Shown here: positions 17,449 to 26,385 of the stretch, piece after piece
Layout: every line of letters starts with the position of its first letter
Numbering within the stretch: the first letter of the stretch is position 1
Source of the DNA: Agrobacterium pusense
GTDB taxonomy: Bacteria; Pseudomonadota; Alphaproteobacteria; Rhizobiales; Rhizobiaceae
Length of the DNA: 64,000 nt
NCBI RefSeq assembly: GCF_900102105.1
Contig: NZ_FNBB01000016.1
Span: 42,396 to 106,395, forward strand
Reading direction: 5' to 3'
Position numbers and translations under genes: made by a program
The notes under the pieces: model-generated
What the model was told of the DNA's origin: nothing
Database searches by the model: none
Seen by the model: the letters and a program-made list of their open reading frames with translations, nothing else

Positions 17449-18915
17449 TCATCGAGCTATCAGAACGGGCGGAAGGATCTCCTTTGCATCCATCAAGGAC
17501 AGCGCCGGGGAAGCGGCGCGGAACGCATCGCCAATGCCGATCAGAACGGGCTCGTTTACCCCCAGCCGCTCGATTGCCGCAGACAGTTGCGTGAGTGGGC
17601 CGCGCCAGCGCTGCTCATTCGCCCGGGTGACGGAAACCACGACGGCAACGGGCGTCGAGGCGTCCATGCCGTGGGCGAGCAAGGAGGACTGGATTGCCGC
17701 CGCGGTTCGCCCGCCCATGTAAAAAACCGTGGTTACGGCGGGGTCGGCAAGCGATGTCCAGTCAATATTCTCCGGCAGCTTTCCCTGACGGGAATGGCCG
17801 GTGATGAAGCGCACCGACTGGGCGTGGTCGCGATGGGTCAGGGAAATGCCGAGGCGGGAGGCCATGGCGCTTGCCGCGGTGATACCGGGCACGACATCGA
17901 CGGGAATGTTTTCAGCCGCCAGCGCGGCGATCTCCTCACCGGCGCGCCCGAAAATCATCGGATCGCCGGATTTCAGGCGCACCACCCTTTTTCCCGCCTT
18001 TGCAAGCCGGATCATCATGTCGTTGATATCTTCCTGCCTGCAGCTTTCGCGGCCGCCGCGCTTGCCAACCAGCATGCGCTTGGCCTCCCGCCGCGCCAGC
18101 TCCAGCACCTCGGCTGAGACAAGATCGTCAAACAGGATGACATCTGCCGCCTGCAGGGCGCGCACCGCTTTCAGCGTCAGAAGTTCGGCGTCTCCAGGGC
18201 CGGCGCCCACAAGCGTCACCCGCCCCCCAACCTCGCAAGCCTGCATTCCGGTAGCCGTCAGCAATCGTTCTTCGCTGTCTTCGTCCAGCCTTTCGGTAAA
18301 GGCCCGATCGACGAATTTCTCCCAGAACAGCCGCCGGGACGGACCTGGCGTCAGCCGCAGGTTAACCCGCTCACGGATGGTCCGGGCAAGCGCGCCCCAA
18401 TCCCTGAGCGAGTGCGGCAGCAATGTCTCAATGCGCCGACGGATGGCCTGAGCCAGAATAGGTGCTGCGCCATCGGTGGAGATCGAGACGACCACTGGCG
18501 AGCGATTGACGATGGAGCCGAACTGGAACTGGCAGAATTCCGGCTTGTCGATGACGTTGACGGGAACACCCGCTGCCCGCGCAGCGGCATGAAAGGCTGC
18601 CGCCTCCGTATCCGTTTCGCAATCCGCCAGCGCCAGTTCCGCATTGGCGAATATGCCACTATGCCAGCGCATGGCATGGAAATGCAGGCGAGTGCTTCTG
18701 GCAACGAGCCCTGCAAATGTCTCGGACAGGTCACCCCTCTCACAAAAGACATGCAATTCCGCGCCGCAGGCCAGCAACAGCTCCGCCTTCCAGGCGGCCC
18801 CATCCGATCCGCCCGCCAGCACCACGCGCTTGCCCTCAAGCCCCCAGAAAACCGGCAGCTTGGCGAGTTTCTCCATACGGGCCGGTTCATTCCGCTGCGG
18901 TTTTAAGGCATCCAT
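17449..18915 (-). CDS. cysG: siroheme synthase (uroporphyrinogen-III methyltransferase / precorrin-2 dehydrogenase and ferrochelatase)
   Basis: The 488-residue bifunctional protein makes siroheme, the cofactor of the nitrite reductase NirB encoded in the same operon. The N-terminal dehydrogenase/chelatase part (about 15-220) has the NAD-binding stretch VVLAGGSDGAAW and NVIDKPEF. The C-terminal methyltransferase (about 230-470) has VTLVGAGPGDAELLTLKA, RLKSGDPMIFGR, and PGITAASAMASRLGISLTHR. The start at 18915 overlaps the nasA end by 29 bases and has AAGGGGG nine bases upstream. A start at 18876 would avoid the overlap but has no ribosome site. Last gene of the nas operon. Confidence 0.93.
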   Translation of the reverse strand: MDALKPQRNEPARMEKLAKLPVFWGLEGKRVVLAGGSDGAAWKAELLLACGAELHVFCERGDLSETFAGLVARSTRLHFHAMRWHSGIFANAELALADCETDTEAAAFHAAARAAGVPVNVIDKPEFCQFQFGSIVNRSPVVVSISTDGAAPILAQAIRRRIETLLPHSLRDWGALARTIRERVNLRLTPGPSRRLFWEKFVDRAFTERLDEDSEERLLTATGMQACEVGGRVTLVGAGPGDAELLTLKAVRALQAADVILFDDLVSAEVLELARREAKRMLVGKRGGRESCRQEDINDMMIRLAKAGKRVVRLKSGDPMIFGRAGEEIAALAAENIPVDVVPGITAASAMASRLGISLTHRDHAQSVRFITGHSRQGKLPENIDWTSLADPAVTTVFYMGGRTAAAIQSSLLAHGMDASTPVAVVVSVTRANEQRWRGPLTQLSAAIERLGVNEPVLIGIGDAFRAASPALSLMDAKEILPPVLIAR

Positions 18916-21535
18916 TGATGACCCCCTTGATTTCGGCGCGGCACGAGCCGCAATTGGTGCCGGCATTCAACACCTTGCCGATGGCTTCGACGCTATGGCA
19001 GCCATCCCGGACTGCGGCCGTGATCTGGTTGACGCCGACATTGAAGCAAGAGCAGACCGTGGCCCCCGGATCGGGACGGCCGGCTCCCGGGCGACCGGCG
19101 ATCAGCGCAAACCGCATTCGCAGATCCTCATGGCGCTCGGTCAATTGTAAAATCGCCCAGTTGCGGGCAACAGCCACCGGCCGCCTTGCGATGAACAGCG
19201 CCGCCAGCAGTATATCGCCATCGAAAAAGGCAAGGCGCAGATCGCCAGTTTGCCGGTCGCTATAACCCAGCGGCTCGATCCCGGCGTCGATGCCGAAGAC
19301 CTGTCGTGCCCAGAGCATCCAGTCCTGCGGCTCTTCCGCAAAGGCAAGCTCCATGCGATAGCCGCCATCCGCCTTTGCAATCGCCCAATAGGCGCAGTCC
19401 GGCGCATCGGGCCGGGTGCGGGAAATGGCGAAACCGTAAGCCTTCGCTTCGAAACGTCTTGCCCTCACGCCCGTGTTTTTCGAGGCGGGCTGGCCGGAAT
19501 AAGGGTCCGTGACCGGGGCCACAACCATATCGATCCGCGCCAGCGAGGCGAACTGGTCGTTCCAGTGCATCGGCGCGAACACCGACCCGCGCGCCTGCCT
19601 TTCGCTGATCAACGCCCGCAGCAGAACCTTACCATGTGGACTTTCCAGCTCTACCAGATCGGCGCTTTCAATGCCCAGCGCCTGCGCATCGCGCGGGTGA
19701 AGCTCGGCGAATGGCTCGGCGATATGGGCGGTAAGGCGTGCGCTTTTGCCGGTGCGGGTCATGGTATGCCACTGGTCGCGAATGCGCCCGGTATTCAGCG
19801 TCAGCGGATAGTCCGCCGACGTTCTGTCCACCTCCGGCAAGGCTGTGACGATGAACCGTGCCTTGCCATCGGCGTGATAAAACCGGCCATCTTCAAAGAA
19901 ACGCGTCGTGCCGGCGTCGCCTGCCTGCGGTCTTGGCCATTGGAGGGGCGCCATCCCGTCATAGACTTTCGGGTCGACGCCACTGATGTCGAAATCGCGA
20001 CTGCCCAGATTTTCGAAGCCAGACAGAGCCGCATGTTCGGCGAAAATCTCCGACGCGTGCCGGAAGGCAAAGGCTGCGCCGAAACCCATGCGCCGGCCCA
20101 CTTCCGCCATCTGCCACCAGTCCGCCTTCGCTTCACCGGGTGTATCGAGAAAACCGCGCTGGCGGGAAATGCGCCGCTCGGAATTGGTGACCGTGCCGTC
20201 TTTTTCCCCCCAGCCAAGCGATGGCAGAAGCACATGGGCATGGCGCGCCGTATCGGTCTTTGCCATGACATCGGACACCACGACGAATGGACAGGCCTTG
20301 ATGGCCGCTTCGACGGCACCGGCGTCAGGCATGGACACCACTGGATTGGTTGCCATGATCCACAGCGCCTTGATGCGGCCATCGGCCACGGCCCGAAACA
20401 TATCAACGGCCTTGAGGCCGGGTTTTTCCGCAATGGCAGGCGAGGCCCAGAAGCGCTGCACGCGATCACGATCCCCGGCACTTTCGATGGCCATATGGGC
20501 GGCCAGCATGTTGGCCAGCCCGCCGACCTCGCGCCCGCCCATGGCGTTCGGCTGACCGGTGAGCGAAAACGGTCCCATGCCGGGCCTGCCGATGCGACCG
20601 GTCGCAAGGTGGCAATTGATGATAGCGTTGACCTTGTCGGTGCCGCTTTGCGACTGGTTGACGCCCTGGCTGTAACAGGTGACGGTTTTTTCGGTGCGTT
20701 CGAACAATTCGTAAAAGGGAATCAGTTCGGCAATCGTCAGCCCGGTGGCCTCAGCGATATCAGGCAGGCTATGTTCGGTTGCTGCCTGCATCGCAGCATC
20801 AAAACCGACCGTGTGATCTTCCACAAAGGCGTGATCGACTGCAGGACTACCGGAAAGATGCGCCAGCAGGCCGGTAAACAAGGCCACGTCTCCATCCGGG
20901 CGGATGGCGAGGTGCATATCGGCAATATCGGCGCTCATCGTGCGACGCGGATCGATGACAACGACTTTCATTTCCGGCCGTGCCGCCTTTGCCGCCGCTA
21001 GCCTCTGGTAGAGGACGGGATGGCACCAGGCGAGATTTGAACCGGTGAGGATCACCAGATCGGCAAGCTCCATATCCTCATAGGTGCCCGGCACCGTATC
21101 GGCCCCGAAGGCGCGGCGATGGCCGGCGACCGAGGACGACATGCAGAGCCTTGAGTTGGTATCGATATTGGCCGAACCGATGAAACCCTTCATCAGCTTG
21201 TTGGCGAGGTAATAATCCTCGGTCAGCAATTGGCCGGAGACGTAAAAGGCAACCGAATCCGGGCCATGTTCGGCAATGGTGTCGGAGAAGCGGGAAGCGA
21301 CGAGATCAAGCGCTTCGTCCCATGTTGCCCGCTTGCCATTGATCTCAGGGTGAAGAATGCGTCCTTCAAGGTCGATGGTTTCGGCGAGAGCCGAGCCCTT
21401 GGAGCACAGCCGGCCGAAATTGGCGGGGTGGTCCTGATCGCCTCTGATGGAAACGATGCCATCGTCGTTGACGGTGGCGATGACGCCGCAGCCGACGCCG
21501 CAATAGGGACAGGTGGTTTTGGTTTCAACGGGCAT
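18887..21535 (-). CDS. nasA: assimilatory nitrate reductase, catalytic subunit
   Basis: The 882-residue cytoplasmic molybdoenzyme reduces nitrate to nitrite. The N-terminal [4Fe-4S] site is CPYCGVGCGV, with the fourth cysteine in GRLCSKG (about residue 45). Next come the bis-molybdopterin domains, including VYCSQGVNQSQSGTDK-like and TGQPNAMGGREVGG segments, then a molydop-binding domain around 570-700. The C-terminal 60 residues carry a BFD-like [2Fe-2S] module, CSCFNVGV ... NCGSC, as in Klebsiella-type NasA. No signal peptide is present. The gap to nirD contains a palindromic repeat element. It overlaps cysG. Confidence 0.94.
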   Translation of the reverse strand: MPVETKTTCPYCGVGCGVIATVNDDGIVSIRGDQDHPANFGRLCSKGSALAETIDLEGRILHPEINGKRATWDEALDLVASRFSDTIAEHGPDSVAFYVSGQLLTEDYYLANKLMKGFIGSANIDTNSRLCMSSSVAGHRRAFGADTVPGTYEDMELADLVILTGSNLAWCHPVLYQRLAAAKAARPEMKVVVIDPRRTMSADIADMHLAIRPDGDVALFTGLLAHLSGSPAVDHAFVEDHTVGFDAAMQAATEHSLPDIAEATGLTIAELIPFYELFERTEKTVTCYSQGVNQSQSGTDKVNAIINCHLATGRIGRPGMGPFSLTGQPNAMGGREVGGLANMLAAHMAIESAGDRDRVQRFWASPAIAEKPGLKAVDMFRAVADGRIKALWIMATNPVVSMPDAGAVEAAIKACPFVVVSDVMAKTDTARHAHVLLPSLGWGEKDGTVTNSERRISRQRGFLDTPGEAKADWWQMAEVGRRMGFGAAFAFRHASEIFAEHAALSGFENLGSRDFDISGVDPKVYDGMAPLQWPRPQAGDAGTTRFFEDGRFYHADGKARFIVTALPEVDRTSADYPLTLNTGRIRDQWHTMTRTGKSARLTAHIAEPFAELHPRDAQALGIESADLVELESPHGKVLLRALISERQARGSVFAPMHWNDQFASLARIDMVVAPVTDPYSGQPASKNTGVRARRFEAKAYGFAISRTRPDAPDCAYWAIAKADGGYRMELAFAEEPQDWMLWARQVFGIDAGIEPLGYSDRQTGDLRLAFFDGDILLAALFIARRPVAVARNWAILQLTERHEDLRMRFALIAGRPGAGRPDPGATVCSCFNVGVNQITAAVRDGCHSVEAIGKVLNAGTNCGSCRAEIKGVINGCLKTAAE

Positions 21536-21585
21536 GGGTTTGCCCTCTCAGCGTGTGGCGGTTACGCCGCCTCAACGTGTGGCGC

Positions 21586-21755
21586 TTACCCCCCTCTGCC
21601 CTGCCGGGCATCTCCCCCTCAAGGGGGGAGATCAATCGCGGCACAAACTTCCATTCACAACTGGCGTCGTCGCCGGTGGAGAGGGAACGAGGAGCCCTCC
21701 GCTTGTCGATCTCCCCCCTTGAGGGGGAGATGCCCGGCAGGGCAAAGGGGGGTAA
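21586..21755. repeat. 170-bp palindromic intergenic element (RIME-like)
   Basis: Two 48-base arms (21586-21633 and 21708-21755) are inverted repeats with a single mismatch, enclosing a 74-base core. Each arm itself folds: TGCCC/GGGCA and ATCTCCCCC/GGGGGAGAT are internal stems. The element fills the nirD-nasA gap. Just outside, TCAGCGTGTGGCG (21548-21560) and TCAACGTGTGGCG (21572-21584) form an imperfect direct repeat. Short nested palindromic elements of this kind (RIME and relatives) are common between genes in rhizobia, Agrobacterium and Brucella. No protein is encoded. Confidence 0.85.
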
Positions 21756-21773
21756 AGCCACCGCCATCGCAAT

Positions 21774-22109
21774 TCACTCCGCCGCAATCATCAGGGTTTC
21801 GAGCGCTATCGAAAGCCTTCCATCCAGATTACGCACCGGAATGGTCCTCACCTCGCCCTCATCCGCCCCCAAGGCCTTGCCGGTTTCCAGCGAAATGACC
21901 CAATTATGCAAGGGACACGTCACCGAAGCGCCATGCACGATGCCCTGGCTCAGCGGCCCGCCCTTGTGCGGGCAATGGTCCTCGATGGCGAAGACCTGAT
22001 TTTCCGCCGTGCGGAACACGGCGATCTTGCCCATCGGCGTTTTTACGCACCGTGCGCCGCGCAGTGGGATGTCGGAGATGTCACCAATATCGATCCAGTT
22101 GACGTCCAT
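21774..22109 (-). CDS. nirD: nitrite reductase small subunit (Rieske-type)
   Basis: The 111-residue protein partners NirB in NAD(P)H-dependent reduction of nitrite to ammonium. It has the Rieske fold with CPHKGGPLSQG and CPLHNW, which carry the Cys-His pairs. The start at 22109 (MDVNWIDIG) has GGAG upstream and lies six bases inside the nirB stop region, so the two are translationally coupled. The palindromic element follows it. Confidence 0.93.
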   Translation of the reverse strand: MDVNWIDIGDISDIPLRGARCVKTPMGKIAVFRTAENQVFAIEDHCPHKGGPLSQGIVHGASVTCPLHNWVISLETGKALGADEGEVRTIPVRNLDGRLSIALETLMIAAE

Positions 22110-22114
22110 CGTTC

Positions 22115-24562
22115 TCACTCCGCTGCCTCGCTGAAACCGATTGCCGCCATGGGCCTGAATTCGTGCTTGTCGTGGCCGGACACACGCTCGGACCAGGGAT
22201 CGACCTGCGCGAATTTCTGGCTGAAGACGAAGCGTTCGAAATAGGCCCGACGCTTCTCCGCATCATTCATGATCTGGCGACGAACCTCGTCGTAGCCGAT
22301 GCGCTTGGCCCATTTGTAGATGCGCTCAAGGTAGCGCGCCTGCTCACGGTACATTTGGGTGAGCGCCACGATATGCTCCAGCGCTTCATCCTCGGTTCTG
22401 ACAAGACCCAGAACTTCAGTGCCCTTGATATCGAGGCCGGCGGCACCGGCGAAATGGATTTCGAACCCGGAATCAACGCAGATGACGCCGATATCCTTGC
22501 AGGTGGCCTCGGCGCAGTTGCGCGGACAGCCGGAAACGGCAAGCTTCAGCTTGGCGGGTGTCCACGAGCCCCACATGAATTTTTCAATGCGGATGCCAAG
22601 CCCGGTGGAATCCTGCGTGCCGAAGCGGCACCATTGCTGGCCGACACAGGTCTTCACGGTGCGCAAGCCCTTGGCATAGGCCTGGCCGGAAATGAACCCG
22701 GCCTTGCCGAGATCGGCCCAGACCGCCGGCAAATCCTCCTTCTCGATGCCGAGAAGGTCGATGCGCTGGCCGCCCGTCACCTTAACCATCGGGATTTCGA
22801 ACTTGTCGACCACATCGGCAATCGCCCGAAGTTCGGAAGAGGATGTCACACCGCCCCACATGCGCGGCACGACGGAATAGGTCCCATCCTTCTGGATATT
22901 GGCGTGAACACGCTCATTGATGTAACGCGACTGGTAGTCATCGGCATACTCATCCGGCCAGTCGCAGACGAGGTAATAATTGAGCGCCGGCCGGCATTTC
23001 GCACAGCCGCAGGAGGTTTTCCACTCAAGCTCCTGCATCACGGCTGGAATGGTCTTAAGACCCTTGGCCTTGATGAGACGGCGTACATCGTCGTGGCCGA
23101 GATCGGTGCATTTGCACATGGGCTGCACGGCAGCGGGGTTATAACTGTCGCCGAGCGTCAGCGTCATCAGCTGTTCGACAAGACCGGTGCAATTGCCGCA
23201 GGAGGCGGAAGCCTTGGTGTGGGCGCGCACATCATCCAGAGACGTCAATCCCTTGGAGGTAATGGACGAGGTGATCTTACCCTTGCAAACGCCGTTGCAG
23301 CCGCAGATTTCCGCATCATCCGGCAAGGCTGCAACGGCCGCCATAGGGTCCAGCGGCGACCCTCCCTGATAGGCCTGGCCGAAAATCAGGGTTTCGCGCA
23401 TGGCGGAAATATCGGTGGACTTCTTCATCAGATCGAAGAACCACGACCCATCCGCCGTCTCGCCGTAAAGCACCGCACCGATGATGCGGTTTTCTTTCAG
23501 GATGAGGCGCTTATAGACGCCGGCCGTGGCGTCTCGCAGCACGATTTCCTCGCGGTCGTCGCCTTCTGCGAAATCGCCGGCGGAAAACAGGTTGATGCCG
23601 GTGACCTTGAGCTTCGTGTTAGTGACGGAGCCGTGATATTCGGCCGAACCGCCGCAAAGGCGGTCGGCTAACACCCGGGCCGATTCATAAAGCGGGGCAA
23701 CCAGCCCGTAGCACATGCCGCGATGTTCCGCGCATTCGCCGAGCGCATAGATCGAGGCGTCCGACGTCATCATGCCATCGTCAACGACGATACCGCGATT
23801 GACGGCAAGACCGGCTTCCCTGGCAAGACCGGAAGCGGGACGGATACCGACCGCCATCACCACCATGTCGCCTTTGATGATCCTGCCGTCTTCCAGCTCG
23901 ATGCCCTCGACCTTCTCCTTGCCAAGAATGCATTTGGTATTGGCCTTGGTGATGATGTCGATGCCGCGCTCGGTGAGCGCCTTCTCCAGAAGATAGGCCG
24001 CTGCCGGATCAAGCTGACGCTCCATGATCGTCGGCATCAGGTGGATGACGGTGACGTCCATTCCCTGACGCTTGAGACCATAGGCGGCTTCCAGCCCGAG
24101 AAGGCCGGCGCCGATGACAATGGCGCGGCCCTTTCCTTCTGCGATCTCCAGCATCTTCGTCACATCATCGAGATCGCGATAGGCGAGCACGCCGGGCAAT
24201 TGATGGCCGGGGACGGGAATGATGAAGGGCAGAGAACCGGTGGCGATCACCAGCTTGTCATAGGAAGCCGTAATACCGTTTTCGCTGGTGACGGTCTTTT
24301 TGTCCCGATCGATACCGGTGACCTTCGCACCCTTGTGCAGCGTCACATTATTGGCCGCATACCAGTCGTCATTGTGGATGACGATGTCCTCGTAGCTCTT
24401 TTCGCCTGAAAGCACCGGCGAGAGCATGATGCGATCGTAATTAACACGCGGCTCAGCGTTGAAAATGGTGACATCGTAGAGGCCGGGCGCGGTTTCGAGC
24501 AGGTTTTCCAGCATGCGCCCCGGCGCCATGCCATTACCGATGATGACGAGTTTCTGCGTCAT
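22115..24562 (-). CDS. nirB: nitrite reductase large subunit
   Basis: The 815-residue cytoplasmic siroheme enzyme reduces nitrite to ammonium. It begins with a pyridine-nucleotide-disulfide oxidoreductase module (IGNGMAPGRMLENL near residue 8; VIGAGLLGLEAAYGLK near 150). Two BFD-like [2Fe-2S] segments follow around 420-530 (CGCNGVCKG; CKCTDLGHDDV; CGCAKCRPALNYY). The siroheme/[4Fe-4S] reductase part carries TCVGQQWCRFGTQ and SGCPRNCAEATCKD. Length is as expected for NirB. Siroheme comes from CysG, electrons enter through FAD, and NirD is the partner. Confidence 0.95.
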   Translation of the reverse strand: MTQKLVIIGNGMAPGRMLENLLETAPGLYDVTIFNAEPRVNYDRIMLSPVLSGEKSYEDIVIHNDDWYAANNVTLHKGAKVTGIDRDKKTVTSENGITASYDKLVIATGSLPFIIPVPGHQLPGVLAYRDLDDVTKMLEIAEGKGRAIVIGAGLLGLEAAYGLKRQGMDVTVIHLMPTIMERQLDPAAAYLLEKALTERGIDIITKANTKCILGKEKVEGIELEDGRIIKGDMVVMAVGIRPASGLAREAGLAVNRGIVVDDGMMTSDASIYALGECAEHRGMCYGLVAPLYESARVLADRLCGGSAEYHGSVTNTKLKVTGINLFSAGDFAEGDDREEIVLRDATAGVYKRLILKENRIIGAVLYGETADGSWFFDLMKKSTDISAMRETLIFGQAYQGGSPLDPMAAVAALPDDAEICGCNGVCKGKITSSITSKGLTSLDDVRAHTKASASCGNCTGLVEQLMTLTLGDSYNPAAVQPMCKCTDLGHDDVRRLIKAKGLKTIPAVMQELEWKTSCGCAKCRPALNYYLVCDWPDEYADDYQSRYINERVHANIQKDGTYSVVPRMWGGVTSSSELRAIADVVDKFEIPMVKVTGGQRIDLLGIEKEDLPAVWADLGKAGFISGQAYAKGLRTVKTCVGQQWCRFGTQDSTGLGIRIEKFMWGSWTPAKLKLAVSGCPRNCAEATCKDIGVICVDSGFEIHFAGAAGLDIKGTEVLGLVRTEDEALEHIVALTQMYREQARYLERIYKWAKRIGYDEVRRQIMNDAEKRRAYFERFVFSQKFAQVDPWSERVSGHDKHEFRPMAAIGFSEAAE

Positions 24563-24567
24563 GGTCG

Positions 24568-25365
24568 TTACTCCGCGGCTTCGACGAAGCGGTGACGTTC
24601 ATAAAGGAACTTCAGCACGGCCTCGCGGCATTTGAGGTAGGTCTTGTCGGATGCAAGCTCGATACGGTTGCGCGGGCGTGCCAGCGGCACCTCGAGCACT
24701 TCGCCGATGTGAGCTGCGGGACCGTTGGTCATCATCACGATACGGTCGGAGAGCAGCACAGCCTCGTCCACGTCATGGGTGATCATGACCATGGTGTTGC
24801 CGAGCCGGGCGTGGATTTCCATCACCGCATCCTGAAGATGAGCGCGGGTCAGCGCATCCAGCGCCCCGAAAGGCTCGTCCAGCAGCAGGATTTTCGGCTC
24901 CATGGCGAGCGCCCGGGCAATGCCGACACGCTGTTTCATGCCGCCGGAAATTTCCGAAGGCTTTTTGTCTTTCGCCTGCCCCATCTGAACGAGATCGAGA
25001 TTGCGCATGACCCAGTCATGCCGCTCGGTCCGGGTCTTGGTGTTGCGGAAGACCTTCTCGACAGCGAGATTGACGTTTTCATAAACCGAAAGCCACGGCA
25101 GCAGGCCGTGGTTCTGAAACACGACGGCGCGTTCAGGTCCGGGTTCGTTGACCTCCCGGTTTTCGAGGAGCACGGCACCGGCGGAGACTTTCGTCAACCC
25201 GGCGATGAGGTTCAGCATGGTGGATTTGCCGCAACCGGAGTGGCCGATGACCGAGACGAATTCACCCTTTTCGATAGTGAGGTTGATGCCTTTCAGCACC
25301 TCGGCGCGCGAGCCGCCCTTGTCGAAATATTTGTCGATGTGATCGAGCTTGAGATATGCGTTCAT
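24568..25365 (-). CDS. nrtC: nitrate ABC transporter ATPase
   Basis: The 265-residue ATPase of the NrtD/SsuB/TauB type energises nitrate import. Walker A is GHSGCGKST, the signature ISGGMKQRVG, Walker B ILLLDEPFGALD and the switch histidine is in MITHDVDEA. The start at 25365 (MNAYLKLDH) is chosen because the domain begins there; the in-frame extension to 25509 overlaps nrtB and reads as low-complexity Ser/Arg. The C-terminal solute-binding fusion found in cyanobacterial NrtC is absent. Confidence 0.92.
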   Translation of the reverse strand: MNAYLKLDHIDKYFDKGGSRAEVLKGINLTIEKGEFVSVIGHSGCGKSTMLNLIAGLTKVSAGAVLLENREVNEPGPERAVVFQNHGLLPWLSVYENVNLAVEKVFRNTKTRTERHDWVMRNLDLVQMGQAKDKKPSEISGGMKQRVGIARALAMEPKILLLDEPFGALDALTRAHLQDAVMEIHARLGNTMVMITHDVDEAVLLSDRIVMMTNGPAAHIGEVLEVPLARPRNRIELASDKTYLKCREAVLKFLYERHRFVEAAE

Positions 25366-25378
25366 AGTTATCGCCCTT

Positions 25379-26272
25379 TCAGTTGGCCGCAGCGCCGCGG
25401 GTGATGACCTTGCCGAGCGCCGCCACCAGCTTGTCGAGCATGAAGCCGACGACGCCGATGTAGGCGAGTGCCACGATGATGTCGGGCAGGCGCGAGGAAT
25501 TCCACGCATCCCAGATGAAGAAGCCGATACCGACGCCGCCGGTCAGCATTTCCGCCGCCACGATCGCGAGCCACGAAAGGCCGATGCCGATGCGCAGGCC
25601 GGTGAAGATGTAGGGTGCTGCCGATGGCAGCATGATCTTGAAGAAGAATTCGAGCTGGTTCAGCCGCAGCACCTGCGCCACGTTGCGGTAATCCTGCGGA
25701 ATGTTCCGCACGCCGACTGCGGTATTGATGATGACCGGCCAGATGGAGGTGATGAAGATCACGAAAATGGCCGACGGATTGCTGTCCTGAAAGGCGGCCA
25801 GTGAAAGCGGCAGCCAGGCGAGCGGCGGCACGGTGCGCAGCACCTGAAAGATCGGATCGAGGCCGCGCATCGCCCAGACCGACTGGCCGATGACAGCCCC
25901 GAGAATGATGCCGGCGATGGCGGCAAGGCCGAAACCGTAGGCCACCCGCTCCAGCGAGACCAGCACGCGCAGGCCGAGACCTATATCCTGCGAGCCATTA
26001 TGGAAGAACGGCGATACGATGAGATCGTAGCTCTCCTCGAAAACCTGGCTCGGCGGCGGCAGGGAGGCGCCGGGGGCGGAACAGAGCAGCTGCCAGACAG
26101 CAAGCAGAATGGCGAGAACGACAAACGGTGGGATGATGTTGCGGGCCGCTACCACAGCCCATTTGCGCAGATCAATCCGCGGCGACTGTTTCGGCGCAAG
26201 CGCCACGACACTTGCCTTCTTCGCTGCCTGCTGCTGCGGCTCTTCGTTGAATTTTCGGGCCAATGCGGACAT
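25379..26272 (-). CDS. nrtB: nitrate ABC transporter permease
   Basis: The 297-residue inner-membrane permease of the NrtB/SsuC type has about six helices after a roughly 45-residue cytoplasmic N-terminus. The coupling loop appears as NIPQDYRNVAQVLRLNQLEF. The start at 26272 is preferred over the ATG six bases earlier because GAGG is then eight bases upstream. It lies 13 bases before nrtC. A 113-base gap with no other gene separates it from nrtA. Confidence 0.91.
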   Translation of the reverse strand: MSALARKFNEEPQQQAAKKASVVALAPKQSPRIDLRKWAVVAARNIIPPFVVLAILLAVWQLLCSAPGASLPPPSQVFEESYDLIVSPFFHNGSQDIGLGLRVLVSLERVAYGFGLAAIAGIILGAVIGQSVWAMRGLDPIFQVLRTVPPLAWLPLSLAAFQDSNPSAIFVIFITSIWPVIINTAVGVRNIPQDYRNVAQVLRLNQLEFFFKIMLPSAAPYIFTGLRIGIGLSWLAIVAAEMLTGGVGIGFFIWDAWNSSRLPDIIVALAYIGVVGFMLDKLVAALGKVITRGAAAN

Positions 26273-26385
26273 GGGCATTTCCTCTTGATGTCGGTTACGG
26301 TCTGGGCTCGCCCCTCACCCGGTCTTCAGCCGCACCGGTTGGGAAGCGCGGCCGGCGGATGAAGGGCGACGCCCGGGTCTCCTCC

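Noticed and set aside
19250..21001. 583-codon plus-strand frame opposite nasA
   Set aside because: Complement of the nitrate reductase gene; no family features or ribosome site.
21525..21767. 80-codon frame within the palindromic element
   Set aside because: The sequence is an inverted repeat; codons follow its symmetry and no ribosome site is present.
22163..23671. 502-codon plus-strand frame opposite nirB
   Set aside because: Complement of nirB; composition typical of antisense shadow.
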